Shown here one piece after another: positions 8,972 through 16,841 of a stretch of 64,000 nucleotides of DNA (position 1 is the first letter of the stretch; every line of letters begins with the position of its first letter). Location: positions 109,597 to 173,596 of the forward strand of contig NZ_JAOVQN010000007.1 of the NCBI RefSeq assembly GCF_025673445.1, in the 5' to 3' direction. The notes under the pieces are model-generated. The model was not told the origin of the DNA, did not search any database, and saw only the letters and a list, made by a program, of their open reading frames with translations. The stretch comes from Ruegeria_B marisflavi (lineage in GTDB: Bacteria > Pseudomonadota > Alphaproteobacteria > Rhodobacterales > Rhodobacteraceae). A program made the translations under genes and the position numbers.

Positions 8972-10054
8972 TCAGAAATGCAGATGCGCGGACATGTTCA
9001 TCGTCTTGCGCGCGCCCGTCCACGTGTCCAGATGGTGCTTGGTGAAGGCCAGTTCGGTCATCTCGAAGAACCGTTTCCAGCCGATCCGGTCGATCCACTC
9101 GCCCATCCGCTCCCAATGCTTGGCGTCGTGCTTGTAGGCTTCGACGATCCGGCGCACGACCTCCTTCACTTCGGGCCAGTGCGGCGCGTTGTTGGGCAGG
9201 TTGGCAACAGCCAGCTTGTGGAACGTGGGCTTGGAGCGGGCGTTGGAATGCTTGCCGCCGACCCAGACCGCGATCTTGGTCGAATCCGCGCCATTTATCT
9301 GCATCGGCGGGCACGGCGGATAGCAGGCCCCGCAGCAGACGCATTTCTTTTCGTCCACCTCCAGCGAAGGCTTGCCGTTGACCATCGCCGGGCGAATGGC
9401 GGCAACCGGGCAGCGGGCCACCACGGCGGGACGTTCGCAGACGTTGGCAACCAGATCGTGGTTGATCTTGGGCGGCTTGGTGTATTGCACGTTGACCGCG
9501 ATATCCCCCTGCCCGCCACAGTTGATCTGACAGCAACTGGTGGTGATCCGCAGCCGGTTGGGCATCTTTTCCTGCACGAATTCCTTGTGCAGCATGTCCA
9601 TCAGCCCCTTGACCACGCCCGAGGCGTCGGTGCCGGGAATGTCGCAATGCAGCCAGCCCTGCGTATGACTGACCATCGAGACCGAGGCACCGGTGCCGCC
9701 GACCGGGAAACCGGCCTGATCCAGCGCGGCGATCAGCGGGGCCACCTTGCCCTCGTCCGCGACCATGAACTCGATGTTCGACCGCGTGGTGAACCGGACA
9801 TGGCCATCGGCATAGGCATCGCCGATGTCACAGAGCTTGCGGATGGTGAACACATCCATCTGGCGCTGGGTTCCGGCGCGCACGGTATAGATCACGTCCC
9901 CCGATTTCGCGACATGGCGCAGCACGCCGGGACGCGGCCGTTCGTGCCAGTCCCAGTTGCCATAGTTGGCCTTCATCACCGGGTGCATGTACTGGAACGG
10001 GTCCGGAACGCCAACTTCGTCCGGGACGCGGGGGGTCTTTGCCTGGGTCGTCAT
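8972..10054 (-). CDS. dsrB: DsrB, beta subunit of reverse dissimilatory sulfite reductase
   Basis: A 360-residue protein with the siroheme/[4Fe-4S] coupling motif region (TTSCCQINCGGQGD, about residues 177-190) and an inserted ferredoxin domain (CVCCGACYPPCPP, about 243-255). With DsrA it forms the alpha2-beta2 enzyme that oxidises DsrC-bound sulfur to sulfite in the cytoplasm. It follows dsrA by 24 bases with a strong ribosome site (GGAGGGAGAGAG). Length is normal. The direction of catalysis (oxidative) is inferred from the DsrEFH and DsrL neighbours, not from this sequence alone. Confidence 0.95.
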   Translation of the reverse strand: MTTQAKTPRVPDEVGVPDPFQYMHPVMKANYGNWDWHERPRPGVLRHVAKSGDVIYTVRAGTQRQMDVFTIRKLCDIGDAYADGHVRFTTRSNIEFMVADEGKVAPLIAALDQAGFPVGGTGASVSMVSHTQGWLHCDIPGTDASGVVKGLMDMLHKEFVQEKMPNRLRITTSCCQINCGGQGDIAVNVQYTKPPKINHDLVANVCERPAVVARCPVAAIRPAMVNGKPSLEVDEKKCVCCGACYPPCPPMQINGADSTKIAVWVGGKHSNARSKPTFHKLAVANLPNNAPHWPEVKEVVRRIVEAYKHDAKHWERMGEWIDRIGWKRFFEMTELAFTKHHLDTWTGARKTMNMSAHLHF

Positions 10055-10078
10055 CTCTCTCTCCCTCCTGGCCTGGAC

Positions 10079-11374
10079 TTACTCGGCCGCCGTGCTGCCC
10101 GCCTTTTCGGCGGCCATCCGGTCGAACCACTTCGCGGCTTCCTCGTCGAAATCATCGGTACGCACGTAACAAGAGGTGCGCGGATGATTGACCATGTTCG
10201 GGTCGGGTTCGATATCCAGCGCCTCCAGGAAGGCCGGCAGGCCGATCCGGTCGATGGTCTCGCCGATCCGCTCATGCTCCAGCGCGTTGTCGGCAAAGAA
10301 CTCGACAACGTTCTGGGCGAACTCTTCGAGCTTTTCGAAATCCTCGTCGGTTTCCAGCTTCATGAAGGGCACCACCATGATCCCCATCAGGTCTCCGATC
10401 TTCAGCGCCCGCTTGCCCCCGATCATGATCGAGATCCCGCGATCGTCGCCAGGGCTGAGCGCCTTGGTCATCACGTTGATGCAATGCATGCAGCGCACGC
10501 AGGACCGGTTGTCGATCTCCAGCGTGTCGTCATCGTTCAGCGAAATGGCCCGCGTCGGGCACATCGAAACGACCGTGTCGATCGTGTACTTGCGCCCCTT
10601 CTCCTTGACGTGTTCCTTGACCTTTTCCTGGTCGATCTTGATATCGTCGCGCCAGGTGCCGATCACCGCAAAATCGGCCCGGTGGATGGCATTCACACAG
10701 TCGTTGGCGCAGCCCGAGAACTTGAACTTGAACTTGTAGGGCAGCGCCGGGCGATGCATTTCGTCCAAGAGCGAGTTGATGATGGTGCGATGGGCGCGCA
10801 CCTCGTCAAAGCAGGACTGCTCGCAGCGCGCATGGCCGACACAGGACATCGCCGTGCGCAACGCGGGCCCCGCCCCGCCAAGGTCGAAACCGATCTGGTT
10901 CAGCTCGTCGAACGCCTTCTGGGTGTTCTCCGTAGTGCAACCCTGGAACATGATGTCCCCCGACTGGCCATGAAACGCGATCAGGCCCGATCCGTGCCGT
11001 TCCCAGATATCGCAGAGCTTGCGCAGGATATCGGTGGAATAATGAAACCCTGCGGGCGGCATCACGCGCAGGGTATGAAATTCTTTTGATTCCGGGAACT
11101 TGCTGGCCACTTCGGAAAACCGAGGGATGATCCCGCCGCCATAGCCAAAGACGGATACCGTGCCGCCCTTCCAGTATCCCATACGGTTCTCGTAGGAATG
11201 ATTGAGCTGACCCAGAAGGTCATTCATGATCTTCTTGTTGCCCTCGGACCCTTCGTCGCGCAGCCGCTTGATGCCGGTGACGAAACTCGGCCAGGGGCCA
11301 TCCTCAAGCTCATCCAGCAATGGGGTCGGGTGGATCTTGCGATCCTCGTTGATTGCGTCCTTGTCGTCTTTCAT
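10079..11374 (-). CDS. dsrA: DsrA, alpha subunit of reverse dissimilatory sulfite reductase
   Basis: A 431-residue protein. The start at 11374 (MKDDKDAINEDRK) was chosen over upstream in-frame starts because AGGGAGAG stands seven bases before it and the added N-terminus would not resemble the family. Motifs seen: CVGHARC and SGCANDC for the siroheme-coupled [4Fe-4S] cluster (about residues 200-245), and CVRCMHCIN in the inserted ferredoxin domain. It is the first gene of the leftward dsr operon. A phylogeny of DsrAB would place the system among oxidative-type or transferred enzymes. Confidence 0.95.
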   Translation of the reverse strand: MKDDKDAINEDRKIHPTPLLDELEDGPWPSFVTGIKRLRDEGSEGNKKIMNDLLGQLNHSYENRMGYWKGGTVSVFGYGGGIIPRFSEVASKFPESKEFHTLRVMPPAGFHYSTDILRKLCDIWERHGSGLIAFHGQSGDIMFQGCTTENTQKAFDELNQIGFDLGGAGPALRTAMSCVGHARCEQSCFDEVRAHRTIINSLLDEMHRPALPYKFKFKFSGCANDCVNAIHRADFAVIGTWRDDIKIDQEKVKEHVKEKGRKYTIDTVVSMCPTRAISLNDDDTLEIDNRSCVRCMHCINVMTKALSPGDDRGISIMIGGKRALKIGDLMGIMVVPFMKLETDEDFEKLEEFAQNVVEFFADNALEHERIGETIDRIGLPAFLEALDIEPDPNMVNHPRTSCYVRTDDFDEEAAKWFDRMAAEKAGSTAAE

Positions 11375-11630
11375 GGCGCTCTCCCTGTCTTCGCCTTGAA
11401 CCGAACTTGCCGGCGCTACCGCCCTCTCTGGCCAATCGCCCCATCCGGCAGGGATCTTTGTAGCCAGTTTGGCGTTTCGAGTTGAAACATCATTACATAA
11501 TAATTTACGAATATGGAATGAGACGCAAGAAATAGTACGCATCGGCGCACGATTATTGCGGTGCAGCATTTTACGCCGCGCCGCCGCATCGAGCGGGTGA
11601 GGTCAGAAAGTCGGGAACACGCAAAAGCTT
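11375..11630. promoter_or_regulatory. Divergent promoter region between dsrA and the dioxygenase gene
   Basis: A 256-base non-coding gap that must hold promoters for the whole leftward dsr operon and for the rightward dioxygenase-Mrp set. A distinctly AT-rich core lies at about 11482-11520, in contrast to the GC-rich surroundings, with AT-rich hexamers such as TAATAATTTACG. No perfect long dyad was seen in the core. The regulator is not encoded next to the gap. Sulfur-responsive ArsR-type repressors are typical candidates, but that is inference. Confidence 0.5.
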
Positions 11631-12563
11631 ATGGAAAACCTGACAAACACGATAAGGGATTTCGACTGGACGGACTTATCGCGGAATGACCGCTGGCAGG
11701 ACTGGCGCGCGGCAAAGATTCGCGCATCTCAGGCGCTGACCAGCGCCGAACCCGTCGCCCTGCCCCGCCTTGACCGGCCCCATCCGGCGGCCCTGTCCGA
11801 AATCCTGTTGCGGTGCAGCATGCAGAACTTCGCGCTCTACGACGCCCGCCCGACCGCACCAGACCTTGAAACGGTCAGCCGCGCCTTGCTGACCTTTGCC
11901 GAGGGGCTGGGCCTGACCGTCACCGAGAATCACCGCTCGGCCGGACACGCCCAGGTGGTCGCGCTGCGCACCTCCTCGGACGAGGGCAAGAAGGGGTACA
12001 TCCCCTATACCCCGCGCCCGATGAACTGGCACACCGACGGCTACTACAACCCGGCGCACAGCCCGGTAAAAGGCTTCATCCTGCACTGCTTTCAACAGGC
12101 TGCGTCGGGTGGCGAAAACCACCTGCTCGACCCGGAAATCGCCTATCTGCGCCTGCGCGACGAAAACCCCGCCTATGTCCGCGCCCTGATGCACCCGGCG
12201 GCGATGACCATCCCAGAGAATCGCGAAAACGACGGCACCCTGCGGCCGGCCTCGACGGGGCCGGTGTTCTTTGCCGACGAGGCCACCGGCCGGTTGCAGA
12301 TGCGCTATACCGCGCGCACCAGGTCCATCGCCTGGCGCGACGATCCGACAACCCGCGATGCCGCCGACTGGCTGCGCGACTGGCTCATCCGTGGCGACCC
12401 GCTGTGGCGCCGCATCAGGTTGCAACCCGGACAGGGAATCGTGTGCAACAATGCCCTACATGACAGGACCGGTTTCACAGATGGAGAAGGCGCCCAGGCC
12501 CGCATCGTCCTGCGCATCCGCTTTCACCAGAGAGTACGGGAGGATTTTCGTGGCGCAGCTTAG
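11631..12563 (+). CDS. TauD/TfdA-family Fe(II)/2-oxoglutarate-type dioxygenase
   Basis: A 310-residue protein with the iron-binding facial triad: HTD in PMNWHTDGYYN (about residues 131-133) and the distal His in NNALHDRTGF (about residue 280), plus a following Arg-rich strand (RIVLRIRF) that usually binds 2-oxoglutarate. Family members oxidise taurine, trimethyllysine and related small substrates. No taurine genes are nearby. It is transcribed divergently from dsrA and overlaps the next small gene by 14 bases, so it may act on a sulfur compound or on a cofactor of the dsr system. The substrate is unknown. Confidence 0.8.
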   Translation: MENLTNTIRDFDWTDLSRNDRWQDWRAAKIRASQALTSAEPVALPRLDRPHPAALSEILLRCSMQNFALYDARPTAPDLETVSRALLTFAEGLGLTVTENHRSAGHAQVVALRTSSDEGKKGYIPYTPRPMNWHTDGYYNPAHSPVKGFILHCFQQAASGGENHLLDPEIAYLRLRDENPAYVRALMHPAAMTIPENRENDGTLRPASTGPVFFADEATGRLQMRYTARTRSIAWRDDPTTRDAADWLRDWLIRGDPLWRRIRLQPGQGIVCNNALHDRTGFTDGEGAQARIVLRIRFHQRVREDFRGAA

Positions 12564-12744
12564 CGATCTGATCATCGGCCACCCCGAGGTGGCCTCGTTC
12601 AAGGAATTGGTCGAGCTGGTGGAACACGCCGGTACATCCGGCCAGATGTTCCTCGAATTCGACGTCAAGCCAGACTACCGCGATACGCCGCGCAACTGGC
12701 AATGGGTGCTCGAGGCCGCCTTTACCCGGGGGGCGAACACGTGA
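12550..12744 (+). CDS. Small conserved-looking protein of unknown function (64 aa)
   Basis: The frame opens with GTG at 12550, preceded by GGGAGGA at a suitable distance, and overlaps the end of the dioxygenase gene. The product is acidic and soluble, predicted to be mostly helical (LSDLIIGHPEVASFKELVEL), with no cysteine and no membrane segment. Its last bases overlap the start of the next small gene (GTGA). The tight coupling on both sides argues that it is real. I do not recognise the family. A partner or assembly role for the dioxygenase or Dsr enzymes is only a guess. Confidence 0.65.
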   Translation: MAQLSDLIIGHPEVASFKELVELVEHAGTSGQMFLEFDVKPDYRDTPRNWQWVLEAAFTRGANT

Positions 12745-12944
12745 CCGACAAATTCACCGAGATTGCCCAGTTCGACCTGCCCTATCGCCGCAAGGCCACC
12801 ATCCGGCTGGTCGAGTTCGAGGGCGGCATGAAAATGGTCCGCCTTGTCCTGCGCGAGGGCACGCGGATCACCCAGATCGACCTCGACGCAGACAGCGCCA
12901 CCCAATTGAGCAGAACCCTCGCGGACACGGCGGCGCGGCTGTGA
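12741..12944 (+). CDS. Small protein of unknown function (67 aa), coupled to preceding gene
   Basis: The start is taken as GTG at 12741, which overlaps the TGA of the preceding small gene; an upstream in-frame alternative lies inside that gene. The 67-residue product begins TDKFTEIAQFDLPYRRKATI and ends SRTLADTAARL. It looks like a beta-rich strand set followed by a short helix, with no cysteine. It lies 43 bases before the Mrp-type gene. I do not recognise the family; the translational coupling suggests a complex or shared pathway with the dioxygenase and the first small protein. Confidence 0.65.
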   Translation: MTDKFTEIAQFDLPYRRKATIRLVEFEGGMKMVRLVLREGTRITQIDLDADSATQLSRTLADTAARL

Positions 12945-12987
12945 CCGGACAGCGCCGCAACCCGACAAACTCAAAGGCACGGACCTC

Positions 12988-14097
12988 ATGAAAAAGATCA
13001 TACTTGCAAGACTGTCGCTGATCACGCCCCCGGGCAGCCGGACGGATCTGCTCACCTCGGGTATGATCCTTCCCGATCAGGTCATGGTCGAGGGCGGCAA
13101 GGTCGTCATTCCCGTCAATGTCCCGCCCGATTTTCACGGCGATCTGGCGCAGGTCCAGACCCTCATCGAAGAGCGGCTGCAAAGCCTGGACGGCATCGAC
13201 AACCTGCTGGTGGTGCTGACAGCCGAACGCGCGGCCGCGCCTCAACCCACGGCCCCCGAACCGCCAAAGCTGAAAAAACGCCCGACCGAAGCGCCCGGCC
13301 GCGACATGCGCCCGCATTCGGCGGCCGTTCCGGGGATCAAGAACATCATCGCCGTCGCCTCGGGCAAGGGTGGGGTCGGCAAATCGACCACCGCCGCAAA
13401 CCTGGCGCTGGCGCTGCGGTCGCTGGGCCTGCGCGTCGGGCTGCTCGACGCCGATATCTACGGCCCCTCGATGCCCCGCCTTCTGGCCATCACCGAACGC
13501 CCCCGGATCGAGGACGACGTGGTCTACCCGGTCGAACAATACGGGATCAAGGTCATGTCCATGGGCTTTCTCATGCAGGAGGAAAGCCCGGTGATCTGGC
13601 GCGGCCCCATGGTGGTGACCGCTCTGATGCAGATGACGCGCGAGGTGAACTGGGGCGAACTGGATGTTCTGGTGCTCGACATGCCGCCCGGCACCGGTGA
13701 CGCGCAGCTGACGATGGCGCAACAGGTGCCCTTGCAGGGCGCCGTGATCGTTTCGACCCCGCAGGATCTGGCCTTGATCGACGCCCGAAAGGGGCTGAAG
13801 ATGTTCAAGCAGGTGGATGTTCCCATCCTGGGCATCGTCGAAAACATGTCGACCTTCATTTGCCCCCATTGCGGCAAGTCCTCCGACATCTTTGGCCATG
13901 GCGGCGCCGAGGAAGACGCCCGCCGGCTGGGCGTGCCCTTCCTCGGCGCGATCCCGCTGCACATGACCATCCGCGAGATGTCGGATGCCGGCACGCCCGT
14001 TGTGATCTCGGATCCCGACGGGGTGCACGCCCGGCATTACCGCGACATCGCGCTCCGGGTCGCAACACGGCTGTTCCCCGAGGACGACGAGGATTGA
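12988..14097 (+). CDS. Mrp/ApbC/NBP35-type P-loop iron-sulfur carrier
   Basis: A 369-residue protein. Residues about 115-360 are a Mrp-type ATPase with a deviant Walker A (SGKGGVGKSTT), switch motif (DMPPGTGDAQLT) and the CPHC motif (about residue 293) that binds a bridging [4Fe-4S] cluster. The first 80 residues form a divergent N-terminal domain in the place of the usual MIP18/DUF59 domain, followed by a Pro-rich linker. Such proteins deliver iron-sulfur clusters to target enzymes; in this setting the many cluster proteins of DsrABLKO are obvious candidates. A chromosome-partition (ParA) role is unlikely because of the CPHC motif. Confidence 0.85.
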   Translation: MKKIILARLSLITPPGSRTDLLTSGMILPDQVMVEGGKVVIPVNVPPDFHGDLAQVQTLIEERLQSLDGIDNLLVVLTAERAAAPQPTAPEPPKLKKRPTEAPGRDMRPHSAAVPGIKNIIAVASGKGGVGKSTTAANLALALRSLGLRVGLLDADIYGPSMPRLLAITERPRIEDDVVYPVEQYGIKVMSMGFLMQEESPVIWRGPMVVTALMQMTREVNWGELDVLVLDMPPGTGDAQLTMAQQVPLQGAVIVSTPQDLALIDARKGLKMFKQVDVPILGIVENMSTFICPHCGKSSDIFGHGGAEEDARRLGVPFLGAIPLHMTIREMSDAGTPVVISDPDGVHARHYRDIALRVATRLFPEDDED

Positions 14098-14200
14098 CCT
14101 GCATCAACGCGGGTTCTCGCAGTTCCGCTAGAATGCGGCAGCCAGCCATTTTGGGTTGCGCGGCGCAGTCCGCGCATAGCCGTGGGAGGAGAGTTCACGA

Positions 14201-15484
14201 ATGGCGCATATCGTTGTCTTAGGAGCAGGTTTGGGCGGGGTCATCATGGCCTTCGAGGCCCGCGAACACCTCGGGTCCGGTCACCAGATCACGGTCATCA
14301 ACAAGGGCGACAAGTTCCACTTTGTCCCCTCCAACCCCTGGGTCGCCGTGGGATGGCGGGACCGCAAGCAGATCGAGGTCGATCTGAACCAGGCGCTGAA
14401 ACGGGTCGGCGCCACGCTGCGCCCCGAAGGGGCGGCTCGCCTGCATCCCGAAGAAAACCGGGTCGAACTGACCACCGGTGAAAGCGTCAGCTATGACTAC
14501 CTTGTCATTGCCACCGGCCCGGACCTGGCTTTTGACGAAATCCCGGGCTTCGGGCCCGAGGGCTACACCCAATCCGTCTGCCATGTCGACCACGCGATCC
14601 GGGCCAAGGCCGCGTTTGAAAAGCTGCTCCAGAACCCAGGCCCGGTGGTGGTTGGCGCGGTACAGGGGGCAAGCTGCTTTGGCCCAGCCTACGAGTTCAT
14701 CTTCATCCTCGACACGGCGCTCCGCCGGGCCAAGATCCGCGACAAGGTGCCGATGACCTTTGTCACCTCGGAACCCTATATCGGGCATCTCGGCCTTGAC
14801 GGGGTGGGCGATACCAAGGGTCTGTTGGAAAGCGAGATGCGCGAGCACCGCATCAAGTGGATCACCAACGCCCGCGTGACCTCGGTCGAGGACGGCATGC
14901 TGCATGCCGAGGAAGTCGGCCAGAATTCCGATGTCGTCGCCACCCATGACCTGCCCTTTGCCTATACCATGATGCTGCCCGCGTTTCGTGGCGTTCCAGC
15001 GGTCAAGGACATCGAGGGGTTGACCAACCCGCGCGGCTTCATCCTGATCGACAAGCATCAGCGCAATGCCAAATACCCCAATGTCTTCGGCATCGGCGTC
15101 GGCGTTGCCATCCCGCCGACCGGACCCACGCCGGTGCCCGTGGGCGTGCCGAAAACCGGTTTCATGATCGAAAGCATGGTCACGGCGACGGCGATGAACA
15201 TCGCCTCTCTGGTCGCGGGACAGGAACCGAAAGAAGTCGCAAGCTGGAACGCCGTCTGTCTCGCCGATTTCGGCGATTCAGGCGTTGCCTTCGTGGCCCA
15301 GCCCCAGATCCCGCCGCGCAACGTCAACTGGTCGTCATCGGGCCGCTGGGTTCACCTCGCCAAGATCGGCTTCGAGAAGTACTTCATCCGCAAGGTCAAG
15401 CGCGGCACGTCGGAACCGTTCTACGAGTCGCTTGCGCTCAAGGCGCTCGGGATCGACAAACTGAAAGCCACGCAATCAGGCTAA
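14201..15484 (+). CDS. sqr: Sulfide:quinone oxidoreductase
   Basis: A 427-residue FAD-dependent disulfide-reductase-type protein. It has an N-terminal Rossmann motif (VVLGAGLGGVIMAFEA) and three cysteines at residues 127 (TQSVCHVDH), 159 (GASCFGPAYEF) and 353 (AVCLADFGDSG). Their spacing matches the three functional cysteines of the Acidithiobacillus enzyme. It would oxidise sulfide at the membrane surface, reduce quinone and release polysulfide or persulfide that can feed DsrEFH. A strong Shine-Dalgarno (GGGAGGAGAG) precedes the ATG; the 103-base gap after the Mrp gene may hold its own promoter. Confidence 0.92.
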   Translation: MAHIVVLGAGLGGVIMAFEAREHLGSGHQITVINKGDKFHFVPSNPWVAVGWRDRKQIEVDLNQALKRVGATLRPEGAARLHPEENRVELTTGESVSYDYLVIATGPDLAFDEIPGFGPEGYTQSVCHVDHAIRAKAAFEKLLQNPGPVVVGAVQGASCFGPAYEFIFILDTALRRAKIRDKVPMTFVTSEPYIGHLGLDGVGDTKGLLESEMREHRIKWITNARVTSVEDGMLHAEEVGQNSDVVATHDLPFAYTMMLPAFRGVPAVKDIEGLTNPRGFILIDKHQRNAKYPNVFGIGVGVAIPPTGPTPVPVGVPKTGFMIESMVTATAMNIASLVAGQEPKEVASWNAVCLADFGDSGVAFVAQPQIPPRNVNWSSSGRWVHLAKIGFEKYFIRKVKRGTSEPFYESLALKALGIDKLKATQSG

Positions 15485-15497
15485 GGCCGGATCATAC

Positions 15498-15522
15498 GCG
15501 GTCCCGAAACAGTCGGGGCCGC
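15498..15522. terminator. Hairpin between convergent sqr and YeeE genes
   Basis: A 10-bp stem (GCGGTCCCGA pairing with TCGGGGCCGC, one G-U pair) with a five-base loop lies in the short convergent gap. There is no strong T-run on either side, so it may act as a weak bidirectional terminator or RNA 3'-end stabiliser. Confidence 0.45.
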
Positions 15523-15541
15523 GCAATACATCAGACGCTCG

Positions 15542-16633
15542 TCAGGCGATGGCCTCCATCGTCTTTACCCCGGCGATCCCGCCCAGCACGATAAAGACAA
15601 AGGTGATCACAGAACCGACGGCCAGCGTCGACACCCCGGTCAGCGCCTGCCCCACGGTGCAGCCCAGCGCCAGCACGCCGCCGATGCCCATCAGCGCGGC
15701 ACCCAGCATGTTGCGGATCGAATCCGCCTGGTCGGCAAAGGTCGTCAGATGCAGCCGCCCCATCGACAGCGCCCCGGCCAGACCGCCAATCAGGGCACCT
15801 GCCACTGTGACAATCCCGAAGCCCGGCGCGCCCAGCGCGGTATAGCGCATCAGGTAGTCGATCGTGTCACCCACCGGCCGCACATAGCTGAGCGAGATCA
15901 CCGACGGGTTGTCCGCAAACTCGTCATAGGTCAGCCCGGTCAGCGCCCATCCCAGCACCACGCACAGGCCAATGCCGACCCCCGCCACCAGATTGCGCGG
16001 CGAGGTGCGGAAACTGGCGCTGGCAAAACAGAAGGTCAAGAGCCCCAGCACCACCACCAGCATCGTGACGGTTGTCGCGGTTTCGACCGACATGCCGGAC
16101 AGGCCCGACAGAACCGCGCCCAGGCTCTGATCCTCGATCCCCGCCTCGGCCAGATCCACCGACATCGGGTCGAAAATCGCCACCCGCAACGGCCCCAACA
16201 GCCCGCCGATGGTCATGTATCCAAAGATGCCGGTGATCAGCAGCACCACGATAGACCGCAGGTCCCCGCCCCCGGCCCGAACCAGGTTGCGGCTGATGCA
16301 TCCGCCCGAGAACACCATGCCAAAACCAAAGATCAGCCCGCCGGCAACATTGGCCCCCCAGCCCAGCGTCGGCGCCTGGTACATCGACAGCGTCATGTCC
16401 GCCATCCCCGCACCCTCGATCAGCCAGACTCCGAACACCGCCACAGCAATGGCCAACAGCCACGCGCGAAACCGGTTCCAGTCTCCGAACGACAGGATGT
16501 CCGAAATCGACCCCATGGTGCAGAAGTTCGTGCGATAGACGATAAAGCCAAAGGCGATACCGATGAGCAATCCGCCCCAGGCAATGTAGAAGTCGGCCGA
16601 CTCCACCGCCATTTCTTTCCAGATTTCCACCAT
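15542..16633 (-). CDS. YeeE/YedE (TsuA-type) membrane transporter, probable thiosulfate/sulfur-compound importer
   Basis: A 363-residue polytopic protein. The start at 16633 (MVEIWKEM) follows a GGAGGAGAGAG ribosome site; an earlier in-frame start would add an unlikely 20 residues. Conserved cysteines of the family lie within or near membrane segments: YRTNFCTMG, SGGCISRN and LGCTVGQ. In TsuA such cysteines relay thiosulfate through the membrane. It converges on sqr and diverges from the amidase. Context suggests uptake of thiosulfate or another sulfane-sulfur source for the dsr pathway; the substrate was not determined from sequence. Confidence 0.88.
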   Translation of the reverse strand: MVEIWKEMAVESADFYIAWGGLLIGIAFGFIVYRTNFCTMGSISDILSFGDWNRFRAWLLAIAVAVFGVWLIEGAGMADMTLSMYQAPTLGWGANVAGGLIFGFGMVFSGGCISRNLVRAGGGDLRSIVVLLITGIFGYMTIGGLLGPLRVAIFDPMSVDLAEAGIEDQSLGAVLSGLSGMSVETATTVTMLVVVLGLLTFCFASASFRTSPRNLVAGVGIGLCVVLGWALTGLTYDEFADNPSVISLSYVRPVGDTIDYLMRYTALGAPGFGIVTVAGALIGGLAGALSMGRLHLTTFADQADSIRNMLGAALMGIGGVLALGCTVGQALTGVSTLAVGSVITFVFIVLGGIAGVKTMEAIA

Positions 16634-16680
16634 TGCGCCCTCTCTCCTCCCAAAGAGACTGCCATCACAGCGAAGTCCCC

Positions 16681-16725
16681 CAGATAACAACACATAAAGA
16701 TGGTAGAATGTTTCTATGTTATCTG
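16681..16725. promoter_or_regulatory. Nested inverted repeats, candidate operator upstream of the YeeE gene
   Basis: An outer perfect 9-bp inverted repeat (CAGATAACA at 16681-16689 and TGTTATCTG at 16717-16725) encloses a smaller perfect dyad TAGAA-TGT-TTCTA (16704-16716). The region is AT-rich against GC-rich flanks and lies in the divergent gap between the transporter and the amidase. This looks like a repressor site; the regulator is unknown. Confidence 0.5.
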
Positions 16726-16841
16726 TCTAGTTTCGTGGCGCGGCCACCCAGTCGCAGTGCGTTGGCAAATGCCGCCCAGCGGTGCACAGTGCCCGCAGAT
16801 GCCCGCCATCCGGCCCGAACCCCGATCAGAGAAGAGAGACC

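Noticed and set aside
8978..11089. 703-residue plus-strand open frame over dsrB and dsrA
   Set aside because: Antisense shadow; the minus strand has all sulfite-reductase motifs and ribosome sites.
12988..14097. ParA-type plasmid or chromosome partition ATPase
   Set aside because: The CPHC motif and Mrp-type switch region identify an Fe-S carrier; no parB lies next to it.
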